64,000 bases of DNA from CAVSVP01 sp963731125 (GCA_963731125.1 CAVSVP010000007.1:620001-684000), one strand, 5' to 3'. Positions 50,079 to 58,412 are shown, counted from the stretch's first letter. Notes: generated by a model from the sequence alone, not told the origin. Translations and numbers: made by a program.

Positions 50079-51148
50079 GCGAGCGCGATCCCAAGCGCAT
50101 CCTGTTCGACGTGTTTCAGCAACTGCGCCGCCGCGATTTTCCCCTGGGAATCGGCGAGTTACTAGCGGCCTATCAGGCTGTCGACGGCGGCTGTGTAACC
50201 GATGGGTCAGAGAGGCTGCGGCTAGTTGCTCGGCTGCTCTGGTGTCATTCGCCGCAGCAGGTAGCGGAGTTTGAGGAAATCTACGACGCGGTGCTCGCGG
50301 CGAGTCGACGGCCAAGCAAAGAGCCTGCTCCGAGAAAGCCGTCATCCGCAGCACCCCCGCCTCTACCAGAAGAGCCACCTCCGGAGCCGCCGCCACCCAA
50401 TGAGCCAGCGCCTGGACCCCTTGAGCAGGACACCGAGCTGATGACGCTTCCGGTGCAGACGCCCTTTCAAGCTCCCCCCGAAGAGACGGGGGAGGAGCTT
50501 CGTACCTATTGGCCGGTATCGCGCCGCTCGATGGTGTATACCTGGCGTTATTTGCGCCGTCCCATCAAAGACGGTCCCCAAGACGTGCTTGATGTTGAAG
50601 CAACCATTGAGCAGACCGCCCGTCAGGGATTTTTTCTGTACCCAGTTTACCATCGGCGAGAAAGCAACCACGCACACCTCGTGCTGATGATTGACCAGGA
50701 TGGCTCCATGGTGCCCTTTCATCGGTTCACGCGGGATCTGGTGGATACCGCGTGCGAAGAGAGCACAATTCAACAGGTGGATGTGGCGTATTTTCATAAC
50801 GTGCCGCCGCCGAAAGTGTTTCGTGACCCGCATTTGACAGAGCCGCTGCCGTTGGAACAAGCGCTTGCCAGGTGTACTCCCGACAGCAGCGTGCTGCTGG
50901 TAAGCGACGCGGGTGCTGCAAGGGGCTACCGCAGCATGCCCCGTATCCGCGCAACCACCGAATTCCTGGTTAAGCTGAAACGGCTGACGACGCTGATCGC
51001 GTGGCTTAACCCCATGCCTCAACCCCGCTGGGCCGCTACCTCGGCGCAATTTATCGCACACCTGGTGCCTATGTTTCCGATGGATCCCGATGGTTTCGGT
51101 AACGCGGTGGACGTGCTGCGTGGCCAACCGCTACACCCGCAGCGCTGA
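50075..51148 (+). CDS. vWA-domain protein partner of MoxR
   Basis: 357 residues. An N-terminal helical domain (about 1-75; RILFDVFQQLRRRDFPLGIG) as in CoxE-like/SAV_2336-type proteins, a Pro/Glu-rich linker (80-125), then a vWA fold: LVLMIDQDGSMVPFHRFTRD with a DxDGS metal site in place of DxSxS, VDVAYFHNV, and VLLVSDAGAARGYR. The altered MIDAS keeps acidic/Ser ligands. Its expected role is substrate or effector recognition driven by MoxR. It overlaps moxR by 4 bp; the FGE-domain gene follows after 24 bp. Confidence 0.85.
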   Translation: MSERDPKRILFDVFQQLRRRDFPLGIGELLAAYQAVDGGCVTDGSERLRLVARLLWCHSPQQVAEFEEIYDAVLAASRRPSKEPAPRKPSSAAPPPLPEEPPPEPPPPNEPAPGPLEQDTELMTLPVQTPFQAPPEETGEELRTYWPVSRRSMVYTWRYLRRPIKDGPQDVLDVEATIEQTARQGFFLYPVYHRRESNHAHLVLMIDQDGSMVPFHRFTRDLVDTACEESTIQQVDVAYFHNVPPPKVFRDPHLTEPLPLEQALARCTPDSSVLLVSDAGAARGYRSMPRIRATTEFLVKLKRLTTLIAWLNPMPQPRWAATSAQFIAHLVPMFPMDPDGFGNAVDVLRGQPLHPQR

Positions 51149-51172
51149 GCGTACCCCCCTGGAATAGCTGCT

Positions 51173-54100
51173 ATGAGCGCAGGCCTTGAGATGGCGAAAC
51201 AGAAGGTGGATCGTTTCGTTCAACGTTTCGACGCCTCCTACCGGCTGCTTGCCTGCTATGCTGCCCTGCCGCTCATTCTCACGCCGGAGCTGCTCAATTA
51301 CTTGCGCAACCACTTTCTGCGTGGCCAAGTACCCTGGGAGGCGGAGGTCGATCTACTGCTCTCGGGGCTGTGCCGGCCGGTGGGTTACGAGCAGTTTGCG
51401 ATCGTGCCGGATGTCCGCGATTACCTGTTGGGTGAGATGCGCGAACACCTCGGTGAGGAAAAAATGCAGGAAGTGGCCCGGCTTCTCATCCGCTACGTCC
51501 ATCAACTGAGCCGGATGGATTCGCCTTTTAGCCACGAGGCGCTGCAAGCGGAGCAGTGGTCTGCGATGGTTTATTTGACCGAGCAGCGGGGCAACGCCGT
51601 GCGGCAGATTGCCAAGGCTTTTCGGGATAGCCTTAGCATGGATGCCGGTGGCGTGCCTGATGTAACAAGGCATATTTCCGAAGCAGAGTTAGCCCGCCTG
51701 GTGCGGGTTACAAAAGAGTTGCAGCCGCAGTTGCAGGATTATCCAGAACTGCTGCACTTTGCGGAGGACGTTACCCGACTGCTTGTGAGCCCAGCCGGCT
51801 TGTTGTCACTGTCTTCTGTTCGGCAAGCGGGAGAAACAGGAGCGACTATTCAAGTGATGGAGGTTGCCCTACCTGACCTGAGTTCATTGGTTAATCGAGA
51901 ACCCGCTACAGCAGCGGGAAAAAGCCCCATCGCTTTTCGTGACCGCTTTCTCCACGGCGACGCCGAAGGCCCCGAGATGATCTGGCTGCCGGGCGGCTCT
52001 TTCCGGATGGGCGACGATAGCATCAGTGATGCCGAGCCTGTACACGACGTGACCCTCAGTTCTTTCTCGATTGGCAAATACCCCGTCACCTTTGAGGAAT
52101 ACGATGCGTTCTGCGACGCCACCAGCCGGGAAAAACCCAGTGATGAAGACTGGGGTCGGGAACGCAGGCCGGTCATCAATGTATCCTGGGAGGACGCGCA
52201 GGACTACTGCCAATGGCTGAGCAAGCAAACGGGACAGGATTACCGTCTGTTGACCGAAGCCCAGTGGGAATATGCCTGCCGTGCGGGAAATGATGCCGCC
52301 TATTGCTTTGGCGATGACGAGGCACCACTGGGTGAGTATGCGTGGTACTGGGAGAACGCTGGAAGTAGAACTCATCCTGTTGGAGAGAAACGGTCAAACC
52401 ACTGGCAGTTATACGATATGCATGGCAATGTCTGGGAGTGGGTCTGGGATTGGTATGGAGCCTACTTGGAAGATCCTCAGCAAGATCCGAGTGGCCCCGA
52501 GACGGGCTCCTACCGGGTTCATCGCGGCGGTGGCTGGATCGACGACGCCGTCAACTGCCGTTCGGCGTTTCGCAACAGGGACGATCCCGGCATCCGCTAC
52601 GACAACCTGGGCTTTCGCCTGGCGAGGTTTGGCCCTTTGTCCTCTTACCCTTTTACCCTTCCGCAGGAAGCGCCGGTGCCGGGCCTGCGGGACCCGCTCG
52701 CAGACGGGTCCCCAGGGCCGGCCATGGCGTGGTTGCCGGGCGGGACCTTCACGATGGGTGATAACGACAGTTCCTATGAGACGGAAAAGCCTGCCCATAA
52801 AGTCATCGTCAGCACCTTCTCCATAGGCCAATATCCAGTGACGTTCGAGGAGTACGATAGGTTCTGTGAGGCCACTCACAGAGAGAAGCCAAGTGACTGG
52901 AGCTGGGGCAGAGGCACTCGTCCCGTTATCGATATATCCTGGAGTGACGCTACAGCATACTGCGAGTGGCTCTCGGAGCAAACTGGAGAGCACTACAGGC
53001 TACTCACAGAAGCCGAGTGGGAATATGCTTGCCGTGCTGGCAGTGACACTCGTTATTGCTTCGGAGATGACGAGCAGCGACTCGGAGAGTATGCCTGGTA
53101 CTCCAAGAACGCTGGAAGTAGAACTCATCCTGTTGGAGAGAAACGGCCAAACCACTGGCAGCTCTACGATATGCATGGCAATGTCTTCGAGTGGGTACGA
53201 GATTGGTTTGGAGACTACTCGAGTGAGCCTCAGCAAAATCCGAGTGGTCCTGAGTCGGGCTCCGGCCGGGTTATTCGCGGCGGTTGCTGGGACCTCGACG
53301 CCGGCTTCTGCCGTTCGGCGTATCGCCACGGGGGCGATCCCGGCGGCCGCCGCGGCAGCGACCTGGGCTTTCGCCTGGCGAGGGATGGCACTTGGCCCTT
53401 TAACACTTTTACCCTGGCGCAGCAACAAGCGGCAGAGACACCTGCTCAGGTAGCGATTGAAGAAGAACGAAAAAAGGATTATGAGCCCTACCAGGTCTTC
53501 CGGGACCAGCCGGAAGCACCGGAAATGGTGTACTTGCCGGGTGGGACGTTTAGGATGGGGGATATTCAGGGAGGAGGTTTTAAGGAAGAAAGACCGGTGC
53601 ACGGAGTGACCCTGGATGCTTTCGCCATCGGGCGTTATCCCGTCACCGTAGGTGATTTTCGGCGATTTGTAGAGGAGACCAGTTATCAGACTGAGGCGGA
53701 AAGAGAGGGCGGGGCTTATGTGTTCGATGTCGATGGTAAAGCGTGGAATCAAAAATCGGATGCGAGCTGGCGTGACCCCTATTTTTCGCAAGAGGATAAC
53801 CATCCGGTCGTCTGCGTCAGCTGGAATGATGCCACAGCCTACTGCAAGTGGCTCTCTGAGCAGACTGGAGAGGAATACTCGCTACCTACTGAGGCGGAGT
53901 GGGAGTATGCCTGTAGAGCCTCGAGTGATACTGCCTACAGCTTCGGAGACGATGAGGCGTTACTCGAACAGTATGCCTGGTACTCGAGCAACGCTCAAGA
54001 AACCACTCATCCCGTTGGAGGGAAGCGGCCAAATGCTTGGGGACTCTACGACATGCATGGCAACGTCTGGGAGTGGGTACTAGACTGGTATGGGGATTAC

Positions 54101-54271
54101 TCGAGTGAACCGCAGCGCAATCCGAGTGGCCCTGAGACGGGCTCCGGCCGGGTTAATCGCGGCGGTAGCTGGAGCCGCGACGCCGGCGGCTGCCGTTCGG
54201 CGTTTCGCTTTAAAAGTAATTCTGGCTACTGCATCAGCGGCCTGGGCTGTCGCCTGGCGAGGCGGGTATAG
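51173..54271 (+). CDS. Three-domain FGE/C-type-lectin-fold protein with DGR-like variable ends
   Basis: 1032 residues. Residues 1-255 are helical; 25-75 look like a winged-helix or STAND-associated adaptor (LLACYAALPLILTPELLNYL). Three FGE-sulfatase (SUMF1-like) domains follow at about 266-485, 516-737 and 782-1032. Each has LPGGxFxMGD, an IGxYPVTxxxxxxF strand, LTEAxWEYACRA, LYDMHGNVxEWVxDW and a C-terminal RGGxW...CRSA.R...G.RLAR segment. The two active-site cysteines of true FGE are not recognisable, so a ligand-binding role is likelier. Domains 1 and 2 share long near-identical DNA (recent duplication or conversion). The C-terminal segments vary in a DGR-like way. Confidence 0.85.
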   Translation: MSAGLEMAKQKVDRFVQRFDASYRLLACYAALPLILTPELLNYLRNHFLRGQVPWEAEVDLLLSGLCRPVGYEQFAIVPDVRDYLLGEMREHLGEEKMQEVARLLIRYVHQLSRMDSPFSHEALQAEQWSAMVYLTEQRGNAVRQIAKAFRDSLSMDAGGVPDVTRHISEAELARLVRVTKELQPQLQDYPELLHFAEDVTRLLVSPAGLLSLSSVRQAGETGATIQVMEVALPDLSSLVNREPATAAGKSPIAFRDRFLHGDAEGPEMIWLPGGSFRMGDDSISDAEPVHDVTLSSFSIGKYPVTFEEYDAFCDATSREKPSDEDWGRERRPVINVSWEDAQDYCQWLSKQTGQDYRLLTEAQWEYACRAGNDAAYCFGDDEAPLGEYAWYWENAGSRTHPVGEKRSNHWQLYDMHGNVWEWVWDWYGAYLEDPQQDPSGPETGSYRVHRGGGWIDDAVNCRSAFRNRDDPGIRYDNLGFRLARFGPLSSYPFTLPQEAPVPGLRDPLADGSPGPAMAWLPGGTFTMGDNDSSYETEKPAHKVIVSTFSIGQYPVTFEEYDRFCEATHREKPSDWSWGRGTRPVIDISWSDATAYCEWLSEQTGEHYRLLTEAEWEYACRAGSDTRYCFGDDEQRLGEYAWYSKNAGSRTHPVGEKRPNHWQLYDMHGNVFEWVRDWFGDYSSEPQQNPSGPESGSGRVIRGGCWDLDAGFCRSAYRHGGDPGGRRGSDLGFRLARDGTWPFNTFTLAQQQAAETPAQVAIEEERKKDYEPYQVFRDQPEAPEMVYLPGGTFRMGDIQGGGFKEERPVHGVTLDAFAIGRYPVTVGDFRRFVEETSYQTEAEREGGAYVFDVDGKAWNQKSDASWRDPYFSQEDNHPVVCVSWNDATAYCKWLSEQTGEEYSLPTEAEWEYACRASSDTAYSFGDDEALLEQYAWYSSNAQETTHPVGGKRPNAWGLYDMHGNVWEWVLDWYGDYSSEPQRNPSGPETGSGRVNRGGSWSRDAGGCRSAFRFKSNSGYCISGLGCRLARRV
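52505..52627 (+). other. Variable-region-like segment 1 (end of FGE domain 1)
   Basis: 123 bp from GGC TCC to CTG GCG AGG. Encodes GSYRVHRGGGWIDDAVNC, RSAFRNRDDPGIRYDNLG, FRLAR. It aligns codon by codon with the two other segments. Conserved codons are spelled identically, while residues facing the expected ligand surface differ at codon positions 1 and 2 and keep the same third base, nearly always C or T. This is what A-to-N mutation of AAC/AAT/AGC-type template codons would produce. Confidence 0.6.
53258..53383 (+). other. Variable-region-like segment 2 (end of FGE domain 2)
   Basis: 126 bp, one codon longer than the other two just before CTG GGC. Encodes GSGRVIRGGCWDLDAGFC, RSAYRHGGDPGGRRGSDLG, FRLAR. 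Apart from the extra codon, all differences from segment 1 fall at codon positions 1 and 2 in my alignment; 24 invariant codons match exactly. Confidence 0.6.
54140..54262 (+). other. Variable-region-like segment 3 (C-terminus of the protein)
   Basis: 123 bp ending 9 bp before the stop codon end, the usual place of a DGR variable region. Encodes GSGRVNRGGSWSRDAGGC, RSAFRFKSNSGYCISGLG, CRLAR. About 20 invariant codons match segments 1 and 2 exactly. The middle (TTT AAA AGT AAT TCT) has changes not explained by adenine mutagenesis, so it may have used another template or drifted. Confidence 0.55.
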
Positions 54272-54638
54272 CTTGAATCTTTTACCCTTTTACCTTTGCG
54301 GGGGCTTGCAGAGGATAGCCGGCGTACCGTTGCGGCTTTATTTGATTGGCAATAATCGGTAATTGGCGGAGGTCGCTAAAGCTCGCCCGCCCACCCTGGC
54401 GGCATTGATTTCCCCCTCGTTCCAATCCTCTCCCATCAGGAGATAGGAATTTAAGCGGTTGACTTAAAAAGATTTATTTCAACTTACCTTGAAGGAAAGA
54501 GCACCGCTTAAATCAGCGACTATAGAACACTGGCAGCATAATGCCATCATAGCTTTCTGAGTTTATCTTATCTTTTTGCCATAAAATGGACGTTTATAGC
54601 TTTTTCTCATAATTTATCGAAAAACCTATAGGATATTC
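54272..54638. other. Intergenic region after the FGE-domain gene
   Basis: 367 bp. It begins with a TTTTACCCTTTTACC stretch also seen after FGE domains 1 and 2. A 10-bp inverted repeat (TTTAAGCGGT at 54450-54459 and ACCGCTTAAA at 54503-54512) encloses 43 bp. No reverse transcriptase, avd-like gene or AAC-rich template repeat is present. The right part is AT-rich and probably carries the promoter of the Rieske-ABC operon. Confidence 0.5.
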
Positions 54639-54998
54639 ATGTCTGCAGCCCATTTTCTTTGCCATCTGAAAGAGCTACCCGAGGGTAGCAGCAAAGGATT
54701 TTCTACCGATCCGAACGCTTATTACGCCGATATTCTGGTGGTTCGCACCCGGGAAGGCGTGTACGCCTACCGGAATCGTTGCCCCCATACCGGTGTGCCC
54801 ATGGAATGGCAGCCTCATCAGTTTCTAGACCATACGGGGACCCTTATTCAATGCGGTATTCACGCCGCTCGATTTCGTATCGGTGATGGTTATTGTATCG
54901 CGGGTCCTTGTAAAAACCGCTCCCTTGCAAAGGTGGCGGTGGCAGTGCAGGATGGTTGTCTAGTGGCATTGGAAGCATTGGACGAATGTCGTGGTTGA
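54639..54998 (+). CDS. Rieske [2Fe-2S] domain protein
   Basis: 119 residues, a small soluble Rieske ferredoxin-like protein. Cluster ligands: NRCPHTGVP (Cys-X-His) and IQCGIHAARF (Cys-X2-His), 20-25 residues apart as expected. It has no transmembrane anchor and is likely an electron carrier. The gene overlaps the following ABC ATPase start by 8 bp, so it is in an operon with an exporter, an unusual pairing. Confidence 0.9.
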   Translation: MSAAHFLCHLKELPEGSSKGFSTDPNAYYADILVVRTREGVYAYRNRCPHTGVPMEWQPHQFLDHTGTLIQCGIHAARFRIGDGYCIAGPCKNRSLAKVAVAVQDGCLVALEALDECRG

Positions 54999-55740
54999 GT
55001 CTGTTATTCACGTTGCAAACCTTAGCAAGCACTATGGCGCGGTTTGGGCGGTCAATGGCATATCTTTTCAGGTGCAACGGGGGAATACCTGTGCCTTGTT
55101 GGGAGGTAACGGTGCCGGCAAAACCACTACGATCGCCATGCTGCTCGGCTTACTTTTGCCAAGCCAGGGCTCTATCTATATTTTAGGTGAAGATATGCTG
55201 CGGCATCGCTACCGGGTGCTGCCGCGAATGAACTTTTCTTCTCCGTACATAGACTTGCCACAGCGCCTTACGGTAGCAGAGAACTTGACCGTCTACGCCC
55301 GGCTCTATGGGGTACGCAAGATCCGCAAACGGCTGCAACGGCTCGGACGGGAACTGGATATCGAAGCTTTCTTTAAGCGCCCTTACCGTAGCCTTTCGGC
55401 AGGCCAAAAGACGCGGGTGGCTTTGGCCAAGGCACTATTGAACGATCCGGAAGTGCTGTTGCTGGATGAGCCGACGGCGTCCCTGGATCCCGATACTGCC
55501 GATCGTATGCGCCGTGCACTGATGGATTATCAAACGCGCAGCGGCGCGACCCTATTATTAGCGTCTCACAATATGAGCGAAGTCGAGCGCCTCTGCCATC
55601 AGGTTATTATGCTGCGTAGCGGACGCATTGTAGATACCGGCACACCGCGAGAGCTTATTCACCGCTATGGACGGCGCGATATGGAAGAGGTTTTTCTGGA
55701 TATCGCCCGGGGAATTCGAACCGGCGAGGTGCGGGCATGA
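54991..55740 (+). CDS. ABC transporter ATP-binding protein (CcmA/NodI-like)
   Basis: 249 residues. Walker A LLGGNGAGKTTTIAMLLGLL, signature LSAGQKTRVALAKALL, Walker B VLLLDEPTASLDPDTAD, and switch His in LLASHNMSEVERL. The sequence type matches ATPases of ABC-2 exporters (drug, polysaccharide or lipo-oligosaccharide). GTG start at 54991 overlapping the Rieske gene; its end overlaps the permease (ATGA). Confidence 0.92.
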   Translation: MVESVIHVANLSKHYGAVWAVNGISFQVQRGNTCALLGGNGAGKTTTIAMLLGLLLPSQGSIYILGEDMLRHRYRVLPRMNFSSPYIDLPQRLTVAENLTVYARLYGVRKIRKRLQRLGRELDIEAFFKRPYRSLSAGQKTRVALAKALLNDPEVLLLDEPTASLDPDTADRMRRALMDYQTRSGATLLLASHNMSEVERLCHQVIMLRSGRIVDTGTPRELIHRYGRRDMEEVFLDIARGIRTGEVRA

Positions 55741-56537
55741 AGAGTTTTTCGCTGCGGCGCATTAGCGCCATGGTGCTGCGCTATGTATATCTGCTGCGCG
55801 GTTCCTGGCCGCGAATTCTGGAACTTGCCTACTGGCCTACAGTGCAGATGATCTTATGGGGGTTTATCACGCAGTTTTTTATGTCCGGCAGTAGCGTGCT
55901 AAACCGGGCGGCGGGATTGCTAATTTCCGGTGTGCTGCTTTGGGATGTATTATTCCGCAGTCAGCTAGGGGTATCGGTGGTATTTTTTGAGGAGATGCAT
56001 TCCCGCAACTTAGGCCATCTTTTTGTCAGTCCGTTGCGGCCCCACGAGCTAATCTGCGCCTTAATGACCATCAGCTTGATTCGCACGCTGATTGGTGTGG
56101 GGGCAGCGGCAGCGCTGGCGATCCCTTTTTACCACTATTCCATCTTTGGGATGGGTCTGCCCCTGTTGGGTTTTTTTGCTAACCTGATGATCATGGGCTG
56201 GGCCGTTGGGCTGTTGGTGGCTGCTTTGGTGCTGCGCCATGGCTTAGGAGCCGAGAGTATTGCTTGGATCGCCATCTTTGCCCTGGCACCCATTAGCGGC
56301 ATCTACTATCCCATTGCCACCCTGCCACAATGGTTGCAGCCGGTGGCTTGGGTATTGCCGTCCAGTCACGTCTTCGAAGGCATGCGGGCAGTGTTGCTAG
56401 AACATACCTTCCGGGGCGATTTTATGCTCTACGCTATGCTGTTGAATGGACTTTATTTGAGTATCGGCATAGGAGTCTTTCTCTTTACGTTTCAGATAGC
56501 CCGGCAGCGGGGATTATTATTTCAGGTGGGTGAATAA
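55737..56537 (+). CDS. ABC-2 type transporter permease (NodJ-like)
   Basis: 266 residues with about six transmembrane helices. An amphipathic N-terminus (RRISAMVLRYVYLLRGSWPRILELAYWP) precedes the first helix. GVSVVFFEEMHSRNLGHLFVSPLRPHELI and the late PISGIYYPIATLPQWLQPVAWVLPSSHVFEG (the ABC-2 signature) identify the family. It is translationally coupled to the ATPase. The substrate cannot be inferred. Confidence 0.9.
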   Translation: MKSFSLRRISAMVLRYVYLLRGSWPRILELAYWPTVQMILWGFITQFFMSGSSVLNRAAGLLISGVLLWDVLFRSQLGVSVVFFEEMHSRNLGHLFVSPLRPHELICALMTISLIRTLIGVGAAAALAIPFYHYSIFGMGLPLLGFFANLMIMGWAVGLLVAALVLRHGLGAESIAWIAIFALAPISGIYYPIATLPQWLQPVAWVLPSSHVFEGMRAVLLEHTFRGDFMLYAMLLNGLYLSIGIGVFLFTFQIARQRGLLFQVGE

Positions 56538-56560
56538 ACACAATTCAGGACTAGGATCAT

Positions 56561-57673
56561 ATGGATACTGAACAGGTGGACTGTGTCGTTATCGGTGCCG
56601 GTGTCATCGGGCTGGCAGTAGCGCGTGCGCTGGCTCGCAGTGGCCGTGAGGTTATTGTACTAGAGACCGCCAGCACCATCGGCACGGAAACCTCATCACG
56701 AAACAGCGAAGTCATTCATGCAGGAATCTACTATCCGCAGCATAGCCTTAAGGCTCGGCTTTGCGTGGCTGGAAAGCAAGAGCTTTACCGCTATTGCATG
56801 GAACGGCATGTGCCTCACTTGGCATGCGGCAAGTTGATTGTGGCCACAAGCCAGCAGCAGATTGCAACCTTAGAGCGCTTATTCGCCCAGGCAGTGAAAA
56901 ATGGAGTCAATGATTTGCAGTGGCTGGACGGTGCCCAGGTGCGGGACATGGAACCGGCCGTCCGCTGCGTAGCGGCATTACATTCACCCTCCAGCGGCAT
57001 TATCGACAGCCACGCTCTCATGCTGGGACTGCAAGGAGACGCAGAAAATGCCGGTGCTTTGTTTGCTTTTCACAGCCCCGTGGAAGCCGGCGAGATCTTA
57101 TCAAATGGTATCGCTCTTGAGGTGGGGGGGGGCGAACCCATTCGTTTGCTTACTTCCACGGTCGTTAACTGTGCGGGCTTATCCGCCGTCAAGCTGGCAA
57201 AGTGCCTGCAAGGTTTTCCAGCCGAAATGGTACCGACTTATTACTATGCCAAGGGAAATTATTATATGTTTGGTGGCCATTCTCCATTTCGCCGCCTCAT
57301 CTATCCGGTACCGGAACAAGCCGGCCTTGGCGTTCACGTAACACTTGACCTAAGCGGGCAAGCCCGTTTTGGCCCTGATGTGGAATGGGTTACCCATATC
57401 GACTATAGCGTCGATCCGCGGCGGGCAGATAATTTTTATGCTGCGATTCGCCGTTATTGGCCTGCGCTGCCGGATGGTGCGCTGCAACCCGGTTATGCAG
57501 GTATCCGTCCTAAACTGCAGGGACCTGGAAAATCAGCGGTAGATTTTATGATTCAGGGTCCTGTCCACCATGGTGTCGACGGCCTCGTGCATCTCTTTGG
57601 CATCGAATCCCCAGGATTAACGGCAGCATTGGCCATCGCTGCTTATGCAACGAGCCTACTGCCAAAGCCCTAA
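56561..57673 (+). CDS. FAD-dependent oxidoreductase, L-2-hydroxyglutarate dehydrogenase-like
   Basis: 370 residues. N-terminal dinucleotide-binding motif CVVIGAGVIGLAVARALARSG with VLE at the strand-2 end, then the family segment TSSRNSEVIHAGIYYPQHSLKARLC (HAGIYY, near the FAD), PSSGIIDSHALM, and the C-terminal FGIESPGLTAALAIA. These are typical of L2HGDH/LhgO-type enzymes that oxidise L-2-hydroxyglutarate. The D-amino-acid-oxidase superfamily is certain; the substrate is inferred. It begins 23 bp after the permease gene on the same strand. Confidence 0.88.
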   Translation: MDTEQVDCVVIGAGVIGLAVARALARSGREVIVLETASTIGTETSSRNSEVIHAGIYYPQHSLKARLCVAGKQELYRYCMERHVPHLACGKLIVATSQQQIATLERLFAQAVKNGVNDLQWLDGAQVRDMEPAVRCVAALHSPSSGIIDSHALMLGLQGDAENAGALFAFHSPVEAGEILSNGIALEVGGGEPIRLLTSTVVNCAGLSAVKLAKCLQGFPAEMVPTYYYAKGNYYMFGGHSPFRRLIYPVPEQAGLGVHVTLDLSGQARFGPDVEWVTHIDYSVDPRRADNFYAAIRRYWPALPDGALQPGYAGIRPKLQGPGKSAVDFMIQGPVHHGVDGLVHLFGIESPGLTAALAIAAYATSLLPKP

Positions 57674-57689
57674 GTATTCGGAATCTATT

Positions 57690-58385
57690 ATGACGTTTGC
57701 ATTACCGCTTTCTTGGCAACCCGTTTTGGAAGAAGAAACCCGACAACCCTATTATCAGAAACTGCAGCAATTTTTGGCTGATGAACGTGATGAATATACC
57801 GTTTTTCCGCCGGAACCCGAGGTATTTTCAGCTCTTGAACTTACTCCTTACGAGCAAGTCAAGGTACTTTTGTTGGGACAAGATCCTTATCACGATCACA
57901 ATCAAGCTCACGGTTTGTGCTTTTCGGTAAGGCCTGGTATTAAACCACCGCCCTCTCTAATGAATATTTTTAAGGAGCTGAAGAACGATGTAGATTTTCG
58001 CATTCCTAATAACGGCTGCTTAGTTCCTTGGGCTAAACAAGGTATATTATTGCTCAATGCCGTGCTAACGGTGCGTGCTCACGAGGCGGGTTCTCATAGG
58101 AACAAAGGCTGGGAGAAGTTTACCGATGCGATTATCCATGCAGTGAATACCAAGTCGTGTCCGGTTGTGTTTATCCTCTGGGGAAGCTATGCGCAAAAAA
58201 AGATTAAGTTAATTGACCCGGATAAGCACCACATTGTCCAGTCGGCACATCCTTCACCTCTTTCAGCGGGTAAGGGCTTTTTTGGAAGCAAGCCGTTTTC
58301 TCAAACCAATAAGGTATTGCGGGCAGCAGGGAAAGTAGAAATTGACTGGCAAATTCCAGATCTCCCTGCCGGAGACAATCAGTGA
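57690..58385 (+). CDS. ung: Uracil-DNA glycosylase
   Basis: Family 1 UDG starting base-excision repair of uracil in DNA. ATG 57690 gives 231 residues (E. coli 229). Active-site motif LLLGQDPYHDHNQAHGLCFSV (water-activating Asp) and the C-terminal HPSPLSAGKGFFG loop (catalytic His) are intact. An in-frame upstream extension into the preceding gene is not needed. Convergent with the GGDEF-EAL gene (27 bp between stops). Confidence 0.96.
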   Translation: MTFALPLSWQPVLEEETRQPYYQKLQQFLADERDEYTVFPPEPEVFSALELTPYEQVKVLLLGQDPYHDHNQAHGLCFSVRPGIKPPPSLMNIFKELKNDVDFRIPNNGCLVPWAKQGILLLNAVLTVRAHEAGSHRNKGWEKFTDAIIHAVNTKSCPVVFILWGSYAQKKIKLIDPDKHHIVQSAHPSPLSAGKGFFGSKPFSQTNKVLRAAGKVEIDWQIPDLPAGDNQ

Positions 58386-58412
58386 GACGTAGTCGTAATG
58401 CCGTCGGGCCAA

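Noticed and set aside
51173..54271. Active formylglycine-generating (sulfatase-maturing) enzyme
   Set aside because: The paired active-site cysteines are not recognisable in any of the three domains, there is no sulfatase nearby, and the tandem arrangement with variable ends suits ligand binding better.
48382..54638. DGR reverse transcriptase, avd gene or template repeat near the variable segments
   Set aside because: Searched by eye through the island and both flanks; no YxDD-type reverse transcriptase and no AAC-rich copy of the segment was found. It must be outside the window if it exists.
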